This document shows, in pieces, positions 15,729 through 22,362 of a DNA stretch of 40,462 bases (the stretch's first letter is position 1; every line of letters begins with the position of its first letter). Location of the stretch: assembly GCA_003645185.1 (NCBI GenBank), contig QNEL01000007.1:1-40462 (forward strand), given 5' to 3'. The notes below the pieces were generated by a model, which was given only the letters and a program-made list of their open reading frames with translations, was not told the DNA's origin and searched no databases. The DNA is from Candidatus Parabeggiatoa sp. nov. 3 (lineage in GTDB: Bacteria; Pseudomonadota; Gammaproteobacteria; Beggiatoales; Beggiatoaceae). Made by a program: the position numbers and the translations under genes.

Positions 15729-15765
15729 TTGGACAAAGTTAGACTTTCTTAGACAATTTGTCCAA
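15729..15765. other. inverted repeat TTGGACAAA / TTTGTCCAA
   Basis: TTGGACAAA at 15729-15737 pairs perfectly with TTTGTCCAA at 15757-15765. It lies just upstream of the candidate structured RNA and could be a regulator-binding site or a hairpin at its 5' edge. Confidence 0.45.
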
Positions 15766-15787
15766 TACAATTATAATCACTTGAAAA

Positions 15788-16050
15788 AGGTACTCAGTGA
15801 TCCTATAATAAGGGTTTGAGTCAGGTTGGCTCATGACGAGAAAGGTTTTCTCGTACCTGGTATTGAGAAATGAAGGCTGGTAAATGAGTCTTCAAGCCTT
15901 GGTTTGGAGGTGATTTTGACCCAATGGGACTGCTTTCATTTCGTACAGTACAAGGTTGCATGAAACCGCAAAAGCGGGATTGAATGCCAACGGTTGGGAC
16001 TGCTCAACCAGGACTCTAGTTGCAATCCGTTTGGATTATCAACAGAGAGC
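15788..16050 (+). ncRNA. candidate structured RNA of unknown class
   Basis: About 260 bases without a reading frame but dense in possible stems: GGTAC (15789) with GTACC (15854); ACGAGAAA with TTTCTCGT (15836-15854); TGAAG with CTTCA; CCGCAAAAGCGG (15966-15977) nested in GTTGCA / TGCCAAC; GGTTG with CAACC (15992-16009); and ATCC with GGAT (16026-16036). The segment from about 15976 to 16042, with AGGACTCTAGTTGCAA and TTATCAAC, recurs on the minus strand near 40369-40432 with the hairpin sequences changed but pairing kept. That covariation is the main evidence. Orientation is taken from the second copy, which precedes a gene. I recognise no known family. Confidence 0.5.
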
Positions 16051-16220
16051 GAATTACCTAAATGGGCAACTTTGTCGGCCACTTTTTAGGAACAGACATC
16101 AATAGAGTTTATACCGATTTAACACAACTTATTGATTAGCCGTCCTATTTTTAAGAAACTGAATGAAATCAAGCATTTAAATTTAATCGGTCTAATGTCT
16201 AATATTCCTATTTTGGAAAA

Positions 16221-16505
16221 CGAGCAAAATGCGATAAAGCACAAGGCCTCATGGGCCAAGACAAATTGCACCTGATCCACACTCAAAACGTCAATATAAT
16301 CAGCATTTCACGCTTCTGTTTTTGCGCGCAAAAACTTCTTAAGTGAAATATAATAAAATCGGCGTGCATCAGTGGCCGTAGTCGGACACCATTTAGGTTC
16401 AGCGGCCAGCATAGGCAAACGCAATACCAAGGCCCCTAAAAAGGGTTTATCCATAATCAGCTTAGTACGAGCCCTGGCTAATTTGGTTTCAATCTCTTTT
16501 TGCAT
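16221..16505 (-). pseudogene. copy B: truncated DUF2201 gene fragment
   Basis: This copies the first ~80 codons of the intact gene at 12593-13852. Translation starts at 16505 and matches to residue 52 (DARRFYY). There a TTTCACGC-family palindrome (about 16304-16347) is inserted, and the frame ends 13 codons later. Beyond the insertion the homology resumes (VEQVQFVLAHEAL region) with small deletions and stops near 16221, where unrelated DNA begins. It is not expected to make a working protein. Confidence 0.92.
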
Positions 16506-16812
16506 GGGTTATCAGTTATCAGTTATCAGTTATCAGTTATCAACAGACGGTGTGGATATTTTATCCAGTCGCAACTCCCGATATCAATTAATCGGCCAAA
16601 CCTGACAGGTTTTGAAAACCTGTCAGGTTTTCATTTTAATTTTAAGCTGTCATAATACGCGCTCCATTTTTTGGCTAAAACTGTGGTGTTTTTTTACCAC
16701 GTTTAGGCATCAAGTGAAAAGGATTACGCGAATAAAACCCGTAAAATCAAACATATAAACAAAAACGTACTTCTTTTGGTGGCAATTAAATACACTGAGA
16801 GGCTGTTATCAG
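16506..16812. repeat. copy B of the upstream repeat unit
   Basis: This corresponds to 13853-14241: tandem CAGTTATCA units, the CTGTGTGGATATTTTATCC block, the AAACCTGACAGG palindrome (16598-16630), then the segment with CATAATACGCGCTC and GTGGTGTTTTTTT. It diverges by scattered substitutions and small deletions. The homology ends near GAGAGGCTGTTATCA, after which the Septu operon leader begins. Confidence 0.85.
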
Positions 16813-17026
16813 GCGCTTGGTGGGTTTTCGCACAGCGAATACCCACCCTACAAATGATTTAAATATGACGTTGTCAAACTACAACCTCCCCAAAATTCAA
16901 AACAATCAGTCAAATTCATATCAAAAGAGTTTTCAACAAGTTATAATCAAAAATAATCAATTATGGCACGAATCAGGCTATCTGTTCTCTGCTATCGTTT
17001 TGTATTATTTGAATTAAGGTATTTTT
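16813..17026 (+). promoter_or_regulatory. leader of the Septu-like operon
   Basis: A small GGTGGGTTTTCGC ... GCGAATACCCACC hairpin (16820-16849) is followed by about 170 AT-rich bases. TTAAGG eight bases before the ATG at 17027 is the ribosome-binding site. TATTAT at 17003-17008 resembles a -10 box, but no matching -35 is clear. A short frame here (16817-17017) has no coding character. Confidence 0.4.
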
Positions 17027-18478
17027 ATGACCTATTGGCATATGCAATTACACCCCAATGCCCCCCATTTTAACCCTGAAAGAAAGATTCTGGAACAAAA
17101 GCAGGTTATTGGCTTAGGTGACTGGCCGGAAGGCAAGGGGCAAATCGCTCAATTTAAACAAGCAATGAGTCTATGCGATATTGTTTTGATCAAGCATGGA
17201 AGTCGGCCGATTGCTTTGGTTGAGGTGATTGGCGAGTACGACTATATTAAAAAGGTGAATAAGGATTTGGACTGGTTTCCACATCGCCGCAATATCAAAG
17301 TCATTGCTTTTATGGATGAGGTTAAGAATGATTTTCCCTCCCCCAGAGGCACTTTAAAAAAATCGGTCAATAGATATACCCCAACGTATCAATATATTAA
17401 CCAGTGGTATAGCAGCGTTATGGCACCCGATTTAAACAAACAAGGACTTAAAATCAGAACACTGTATATTAATCACTACAAAATGTTCTATGACTTTAAA
17501 CTGAATTTTTTAGATAAAGACAATAAATTGCCATCTGTTACCGTTCTTGCTGGTATTAATGGCAGTGGCAAGACAACGCTTTTGGAATATATTGGTGGTT
17601 TTGATACCAGCCCGAAGTTCGATGGTGAGGAATATCTTGAAATTTATTTAAATGGTGAACCATTAACCATTTATAAAGACAGTAAAAAGAAACAGACTAA
17701 TGGTATTCGAGAATATAAAAGCAGTGTGATTTATTGTCCGGTTGATTTTGGCAATCTAGTCGATTTAGAAGAAAAGATTAAAAGCTATATTGATGAGTTA
17801 ATGTTTGAACGAGACTTAAAAGCCAGTGAGGCTTACGGAGAGTTGCGTCAGAATATCAGTGAAATCTTCTCTGAGTTGGGTTTGGGGATCAACTTTAGCG
17901 GGTTGGATAGGAACAAAGAGATTTATTTTGAAAATCAGAATGGTGAACGTTTTGGTATTGATGCGCTTTCTACCGGGGAAAAGACTCTGTTAACGAAAGT
18001 GCTGTATCTGTATCTGAGTGAAATTAAAAATAGCCTTATTCTTATTGATGAGCCGGAATTATCCTTACACCCAACTTGGCAAAATCACATATTGCAACAG
18101 TATGAAAATTTTGCAGACAAGAATAATAACCAGATCATATTGGCAACCCATTCACCCCATATATTAGCCAGTGCTAAAAGCAATAGCATAAGACTGCTGA
18201 ATTTCAATAAAGGGAAAGTTGAAATATTCGATAGTTTTGACCAAAGCTATGGCCTTGAGTTTAGCCAAATATTAACGGATATTATGGGAGTCAAGCATTT
18301 AAGAACACCAAAAGTAGAAGAGCAGCTTGGCACAATCAAAGAACTGATTGCCTCTGATCAGTTTAAAACGGAGGAGTTTAAAAGTTTATGGCAGGAACTT
18401 GAAAAGCATTTAGGTTCAAAGGATGTCGATTTAAACTTATTGAAACTTGAAATGCGTATGAGAGAGAAAAGTGTTTAA
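17027..18478 (+). CDS. ptuA: Septu-like ATPase (PtuA-type) with an extra N-terminal PUA/EVE-like domain
   Basis: 483 residues. Residues 140-425 are an SMC/ABC-type ATPase: KIRTLYINHYKMF (142-154), Walker A GINGSGKTT (176-184), signature LSTGEKT (314-320), Walker B LILIDEPELSLHP (337-349) and the switch histidine in LATHSPHI (372-379). With the HNH gene that follows, this matches the two-gene Septu anti-phage system, in which the ATPase binds the nuclease and releases or activates it on infection. The first ~130 residues are unusual: GLGDWPEG, then AMSLCDIVLIKHGSRPIALVE and VIGEYDY resemble the F-x-x-M-x-x-G-D-I-V-x-V pattern and beta-strands of PUA/EVE-like readers of modified bases. The truncated paralogue at 20703 starts exactly at the ATPase core, showing the front domain is an addition. 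The front-domain call is inferred. Confidence 0.85.
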   Translation: MTYWHMQLHPNAPHFNPERKILEQKQVIGLGDWPEGKGQIAQFKQAMSLCDIVLIKHGSRPIALVEVIGEYDYIKKVNKDLDWFPHRRNIKVIAFMDEVKNDFPSPRGTLKKSVNRYTPTYQYINQWYSSVMAPDLNKQGLKIRTLYINHYKMFYDFKLNFLDKDNKLPSVTVLAGINGSGKTTLLEYIGGFDTSPKFDGEEYLEIYLNGEPLTIYKDSKKKQTNGIREYKSSVIYCPVDFGNLVDLEEKIKSYIDELMFERDLKASEAYGELRQNISEIFSELGLGINFSGLDRNKEIYFENQNGERFGIDALSTGEKTLLTKVLYLYLSEIKNSLILIDEPELSLHPTWQNHILQQYENFADKNNNQIILATHSPHILASAKSNSIRLLNFNKGKVEIFDSFDQSYGLEFSQILTDIMGVKHLRTPKVEEQLGTIKELIASDQFKTEEFKSLWQELEKHLGSKDVDLNLLKLEMRMREKSV

Positions 18479-19085
18479 AATAACAAAAAGTAATCCGCCG
18501 GATTATTTTGAAAGAGCTAAGCAGAAGGTTGAACGGCCATTACAATCTGATGCTTGGAAAGATCGGCATATAAATGGTATTAGAAAAGCACTGCGGGAAC
18601 ATATCTTATTGGAGGAACAATTCATACTTTGTGCTTATTGTGAGAAAGAGATTGATGAAACATCTGAAAAATCGAATATCGATCACTTTAAAACCAGACA
18701 TTTATTTCCCAAATTGACGCTTGATTATAATAATTTATTGGTATCGTGTAATTCAGTTGGCAGATGTTCAAATTATAAAGATCAAAATATTAGGTTAGCT
18801 GATTATAACAAAATTATTAACCCTGTTTTAGATAATCCTAATGATTTTTTTAATTACCATCTGACGGGTGAAATCTATCCTAAACACAGTTTAAGCCCAA
18901 GCGATAAAGAGCGTGCTGAATCGACACTTGAGTTTTTTCAGCTCAATCATCGTGGCTTAACTGAAGAAAGAAAAAAGATTTCCAAGCAATTAGAAAAATT
19001 AAGAGGACAAATAACGAAAGAAGAAGTTTTTAAATACTTCTCAAGTTATAAAAGTTTTATAGAATATCTTTTTGCAATGTTATGA
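18471..19085 (+). CDS. ptuB: Septu-like HNH nuclease (PtuB-type, TIGR02646-like)
   Basis: 204 residues from a GTG at 18471 that overlaps the ATPase stop by 8 bp, so the two are co-translated. The HNH core is intact: CAYC (C54, C57), NIDHF with D71-H72, LTLDYNNLLVSC with N87/N88 and C93, then RCSNYKD with C99. The four cysteines would bind a structural zinc and the Asp-His-Asn set the catalytic metal. The C-terminal FIEYLFAM is usual for the family. It is the effector that would cut nucleic acid when released by the ATPase. No reverse transcriptase is nearby, so this is plain Septu and not the retron-associated form. The last 40 bases overlap the antisense tail of a decayed toxin gene. Confidence 0.9.
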   Translation: MFKITKSNPPDYFERAKQKVERPLQSDAWKDRHINGIRKALREHILLEEQFILCAYCEKEIDETSEKSNIDHFKTRHLFPKLTLDYNNLLVSCNSVGRCSNYKDQNIRLADYNKIINPVLDNPNDFFNYHLTGEIYPKHSLSPSDKERAESTLEFFQLNHRGLTEERKKISKQLEKLRGQITKEEVFKYFSSYKSFIEYLFAML

Positions 19086-19192
19086 AATTTCTTAACAAGT
19101 AACAATTCAATAGCCATTTGCTTTTTTGGACTCTCATTGTCTACAGCATAGATTAAAACATTAGTATCAGCAAAACAATGATTATCGTTCAT
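19046..19192 (-). pseudogene. truncated PIN-domain (VapC-like) toxin
   Basis: An ATG at 19192 overlaps the upstream antitoxin stop. About 35 residues of a PIN domain follow: HCFADTNVLIYAVDNE with the first catalytic Asp, then KKQMAIELL. The homology then runs into DNA antisense to the end of the HNH nuclease gene, and the frame closes after 48 codons, where about 135 residues are normal. All downstream catalytic residues are gone. The Septu operon appears to have joined the middle of this toxin gene. Confidence 0.82.
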
Positions 19193-19415
19193 TGGCTTCA
19201 TCCCTATTAAAACGGTACTGGCTTAAATCAATTTGGATATTTTCAAAAAAACTTTTAACCTCTTCATTTATGCGGTCTTGTGATGAGGTAAGGGGTGTGG
19301 ATTCCTTATTTTCCTTTAAAATGACTTTAAAAGATTTTCTAAACCAATCCTTATACTGTTTTGGTATTGAAATCATGCCATCGCGTGATTCTGTCGTAAA
19401 TTCAATAGTTTGCAT
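19182..19415 (-). CDS. antitoxin of the truncated PIN toxin
   Basis: 77 residues with GGGGAG six bases before the ATG. The N-terminal part, FTTESRDGMISIPKQYKDWF, reads like the beta-strand DNA-binding region of small AbrB/MazE-like antitoxins. The C-terminus (LSQYRFNRDEANER) is a charged tail. It overlaps the toxin remnant by 11 bp in the usual antitoxin-toxin order. With the toxin broken it is an orphan and may only repress its own promoter. The sub-family is not certain. Confidence 0.7.
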   Translation of the reverse strand: MQTIEFTTESRDGMISIPKQYKDWFRKSFKVILKENKESTPLTSSQDRINEEVKSFFENIQIDLSQYRFNRDEANER

Positions 19416-19496
19416 GACTAACTCCCCATTAATGAAATTTGCTCAATAAGTCTATCATAATTTCCGATATTGAGTGTTATAAACTGAAAATTTTGC

Positions 19497-19992
19497 GCCC
19501 CCATTGTCATATATAATTAGGGCGCTCAGAAAAATCACTGCCCATCTGTTTGCCCTGAAGCCTCATTTTCATAAACGGCCCTATCCGCTGTTATTCTCTG
19601 AAATAATCGGATAGATTTCCTCGGCCATTATCCCTTCATGGCTTTTTTCATCAACCCACACACCGGGCGCTGGTGTTAAACCCTCTTTGTTGTGAAGGGA
19701 TTGATAGCATAATCACAAGCCAAATCCCTATTTCACATTTCACGCGCTACAAAGCGCTTCGCTTCACCGCGCGCGTGAATCGAAGATCAGCGAAGCTAAA
19801 TAATGTTTTTGCGCGCAAAAACTTCTTAAGTGAAATATAATAAAAACGGCGCGCATCAGTCGCCGTAGTCGGACACCATTTAGGTTCAGCGGCCAGCATA
19901 GGCAAACGCAATACCAAAGCCCCCAAAAAAGGTTTATCCATAATCAGCTTAGTACGCGCTCTGGCTAATTTGGTTTCAATTTCTTTTTGCAT
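19497..19992 (-). pseudogene. copy C: decayed DUF2201 gene fragment
   Basis: Reading leftward from the ATG at 19992, residues 1-52 match the intact gene at 12593-13852. The same palindrome insertion as copy B follows (about 19797-19838 plus extra palindrome DNA to 19737). Homology then resumes at codons for FRWDLACDYAIN and continues, with frameshifts and deletions, through the DESHEGMTAEEIYP and ENEAWG regions. It ends in a short piece like 13054-13075. About 60% of the N-terminal half is represented. It is clearly non-functional. Confidence 0.9.
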
Positions 19993-20304
19993 GGGTTTTC
20001 AGTTATCAGTTTCACGCAAAAGTTTTGCGCGCAAAACTGTATTTCACGCAAAAGTTGCGCGCAACTTTTGCGTGAAATGTGAAAATCAGTTATCAGTTTC
20101 AGGCAAAAGTTTCGCGGAGCGAAACTTTTGCCTGAAAATCAGTTATCAATTATCAATTATCAATTATCAAGAGACTGTGTGGATATTTTATCCAGTCGCA
20201 ACGCCCGATATCAATTAATCGGCCAAACCTGTCAGGTTTTCAATTGTCAATTATCAACAGACTGTGTGGATATCTTATCCAGTCGCAACGCCCGATATCA
20301 ATTC
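19993..20304. repeat. copy C of the upstream repeat unit and start of copy D, with inserted palindromes
   Basis: The CAGTTATCA tract seen clean in copies A and B is here broken by TTTCACGC-family palindromes: a half copy at 20010-20038, a full copy at 20042-20077, and a TTTCAGGC variant at 20097-20137. The CTGTGTGGATATTTTATCC block then follows. It is repeated again at 20256-20303 as copy D, which is split by the MITE at 20305. Confidence 0.88.
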
Positions 20305-20591
20305 TAGCGTTTCCCGATTGAATAAAGTACACTTATGCACCGACGCAAAATAACATGCACTCCAAAAACGGCAAAATAAGTACTGAACCATAAATTTTCA
20401 GGTATTTTAATAGAAACAACCGGGGCATGAGCAAGGGATTGCCCCTACGGGTACGGTTGTAGGGGCAATCCCTTGCTCATGCCCAAAATACCTGTTTATT
20501 TGTGCTTCAGTACTTAACATGCATTCCAAAAACGGCAAAATAAATTTTTTACTAAAATCAAATTTGTACTTCATTCAATCGGGAAACGCTA
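20305..20591. mobile_element. second TAGCGTTTCCCGATT MITE, containing a nested element
   Basis: The terminal inverted repeats TAGCGTTTCCCGATTGAATA and their complement enclose 287 bp. The insertion splits copy D exactly at the TA in CAATTAATCGGCC, which is intact in copies A, B and C. The right TA is kept and the left now reads TC. A second element (20379-20514) is nested inside, at a TA between two copies of TAACATGCAYTCCAAAAACG. No transposase is encoded. Confidence 0.85.
20379..20514. mobile_element. nested AGTACTGAA inverted-repeat element, copy 1
   Basis: A 136-bp element. Its ends AGTACTGAACCATAAATTTT and the complement of AAATTGTGCTTCAGTACT-like sequence form ~30-bp terminal inverted repeats flanked by TA on both sides (20377-20378, 20515-20516). 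The interior is a long hairpin, GGCATGAGCAAGGGATTGCC mirrored across CTACGGGTACGGTTGTAG. A second copy is at 20850-20957. Confidence 0.82.
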
Positions 20592-20702
20592 TAATCGGCC
20601 AAACCTGACAGGTTTTTAAAACCTGTCAGGTTTTCAGGGAACGATAAAACTCGGTCAAACTAACATTTAATTAATGAACAAAAATACAAAGTGATATTCA
20701 AT

Positions 20703-20864
20703 ATGAAAATCAGGAAAATTCAGATTAAAAATTACAAAATGTTTAATGACGTGACGCTAGATTTTACGGATAGTAATGGAGAAACTTTAGAGACTATTGT
20801 CATAGCGGGCCTCAATGGTGCCGGAAAAACCTCTTTACTCCAGTTATTAAGTACTGAACCATAA
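20703..20864 (+). pseudogene. N-terminal stump of a second Septu-type ATPase
   Basis: A 53-codon frame from ATG 20703. KIRKIQIKNYKMFNDVTLDF and the Walker A GLNGAGKTS align closely with residues 142-184 of the intact ATPase at 17027. The similarity begins at Met1, so this paralogue lacks the extra front domain. After LLQLL the frame enters the AGTACTGAA element at 20850 and stops within it. No continuation of the ATPase or a second HNH gene was found beyond. Confidence 0.88.
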
Positions 20865-20957
20865 ATTTTCAGGTATTTTAATTAAAAGAAACAACCAAGA
20901 AGAGGGGCATGAGCAAGCCTTTGCTGTAAAATACCTGTTTATTTGTGCTTCAGTACT
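20850..20957. mobile_element. AGTACTGAA inverted-repeat element, copy 2
   Basis: A 108-bp element with the same ends as 20379-20514 and TA on each side (20848-20849, 20958-20959). The internal hairpin is shortened and degenerate. It interrupts the second ATPase gene just after the Walker A motif. Confidence 0.82.
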
Positions 20958-20959
20958 TA

Positions 20960-21126
20960 TTTTCACGCCAAAGATTTTGCGCGCAAAATCTTTTTCACGC
21001 AAAAGTTGAGCGAAGCGAAACTTTTGCTTTGCGTGAAAGCGTGAAAAGCTGTTGGCTGATGGGGTCTCGATATTTTCGCTCTCTTGCACTAGGCAACCCG
21101 TTTTTGTTGTATTAACTGATATTACC
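20960..21126. repeat. TTTCACGC palindromes downstream of the TPR-OmpA gene
   Basis: Two overlapping members lie at about 20960-21045: one with GATTTTGCGCGCAAAATC at its centre, one with AAAGTTGAGCGAAGCG. The remaining 80 bases to the OmpA-gene stop hold no recognised signal. Confidence 0.65.
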
Positions 21127-22077
21127 TCAATAACGCACTTCAATTTCCACACGCTGATTTGAAACCCACGCTACCTCATCATGGCCTCTCACAACAGGCC
21201 GTGTGTCGCCATAACCATACGTTTTTATTCGCTTTTCTGCAATACCGCGTTGACTCAACGCGGTTTTAACCGCTTTAGCGCGATCTTGTGATTTCTGCCA
21301 CGGGCGATAACGCGCCGCTTTCGCTTTACTGCTAAAAGCGGGATTATCGGCATATCCTCGAATGATAACATGCTTTACCTTCATTTCAGTGAATATCAAA
21401 GCCATGTTATCCAGTTGCTCATTCAAAACTTCAGTGAAATCCTGTTCATCTTCTTCAAAGTCAATGATTTGGAACACTACAATGGGTTGTAAAATGGCCC
21501 TAACAGTATTGACATCAGGCGCGATACTGCGATCCTGGTTTCGACATCGCGCTACTTTTTGATGAAGACGTTGGAGTCGTTTTTTGTCATAAAGTAATAT
21601 CAAACTGTCATAGTTTAATACCCTGTTAGCATCCGTGATACGATAGCGGCTATCACGCAATAACTCAGCCACACGTTGACGCGCCTTTTGATGCCTCGTG
21701 CAAACCTGTAAATAAGCTGCCAAACTTAAAGGCCATTGATTTTGTTGATAATAAAGCTCCCCAATGCCAAACCAAGCTTGTGGAGAATCAGGCCGTGTTT
21801 TCAGGGCCTGTTGGAAATGATAAAGCGCCTCGCTGTTTTTGTTTTCCAGTGCCAAAATCACAGCAAGATGATTATGCGCTTCTGGATGATTCGGGCACAA
21901 GGTGAGGGCTTGTTGAAGTAAGTCTTTTTGCAGCGTTCGGTGGATGAGGCTGTCCAAATACTCAACTTCTGTGACATAATCATTCGCCTCTTCACAGGGC
22001 GTTACCGCCCACAGCATCGCTGGAAAAATCAGCATCGCAGCCAATTGGCTGATGAGTAATGTTTGTAGAGGTTTCAT
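21127..22077 (-). CDS. TPR and OmpA-like peptidoglycan-binding domain protein
   Basis: 316 residues. The signal peptide (LLISQLAAMLIFPAMLWA) is followed by TPR-type helices at about 35-145 (ALTLCPNHPEAHNHLAVILA, ALKTRPDSPQAWFGIGELYY). The C-terminal OmpA-like domain (about 200-316) has HVIIRGYADN, KSQDRAKAVKTALSQRGIAE, TYGYGDTRPV and NQRVEIEVRY, the strands and helix that bind peptidoglycan. It is likely a periplasmic or outer-membrane-associated adaptor tying a protein complex to the cell wall. The start codon region is itself repeated upstream (see 22078-22362). The specific partner is unknown. Confidence 0.87.
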   Translation of the reverse strand: MKPLQTLLISQLAAMLIFPAMLWAVTPCEEANDYVTEVEYLDSLIHRTLQKDLLQQALTLCPNHPEAHNHLAVILALENKNSEALYHFQQALKTRPDSPQAWFGIGELYYQQNQWPLSLAAYLQVCTRHQKARQRVAELLRDSRYRITDANRVLNYDSLILLYDKKRLQRLHQKVARCRNQDRSIAPDVNTVRAILQPIVVFQIIDFEEDEQDFTEVLNEQLDNMALIFTEMKVKHVIIRGYADNPAFSSKAKAARYRPWQKSQDRAKAVKTALSQRGIAEKRIKTYGYGDTRPVVRGHDEVAWVSNQRVEIEVRY

Positions 22078-22362
22078 GTTGTTCTATAGTAGAGACGCGA
22101 TGCCTCGCGTCTCTGTTTCATGTTGTTCTAAATCCATCGCGTAGAGACGCGATGCCTCGCGTCTCTGTTTCATGTTGTTCTAAATGCCTCGCGTCTCTGT
22201 TTCATGTTGTTCTAAATGTTATGTTTATCATAGAGACGCGAGGCATCAGAGACGCGAGCATCGCGTCTCTACCCATATAACCAAACATAGTAGAGACGCG
22301 AGGCATCACAGACGCGAGGCATCACAGACGCGATGTATCAGAGACGCTTCGCAATAGCGTCT
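22078..22362. repeat. AGAGACGCGA repeats with duplicated start-codon segments
   Basis: At least eight copies or part-copies of AGAGACGCGAtgccTCGCGTCTCT fill the gap between the TPR-OmpA and kinase genes. Interleaved are four copies of GTTTCATGTTGTTCTA (about 22072, 22116, 22168, 22198), which on the minus strand is the start-codon region of the TPR-OmpA gene (AACAACATGAAAC). One upstream ATG (22121) opens a 15-codon frame whose stop overlaps the real start as ATGA (22074-22077). Confidence 0.88.

Noticed and set aside
15788-16050. RNase P RNA, tmRNA, group II intron or a retron msr-msd
   Set aside because: None of the conserved cores could be found, and no reverse transcriptase lies in the window, although Septu genes do accompany some retrons.
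16817-17017. 66-codon frame before the Septu ATPase
   Set aside because: It begins in a dispersed hairpin and has no coding signature; better explained as operon leader.
20847-21152. 101-codon minus-strand frame overlapping the TPR-OmpA stop
   Set aside because: It reads through palindromes and the end of the inverted-repeat element, and overlaps a well-supported gene.
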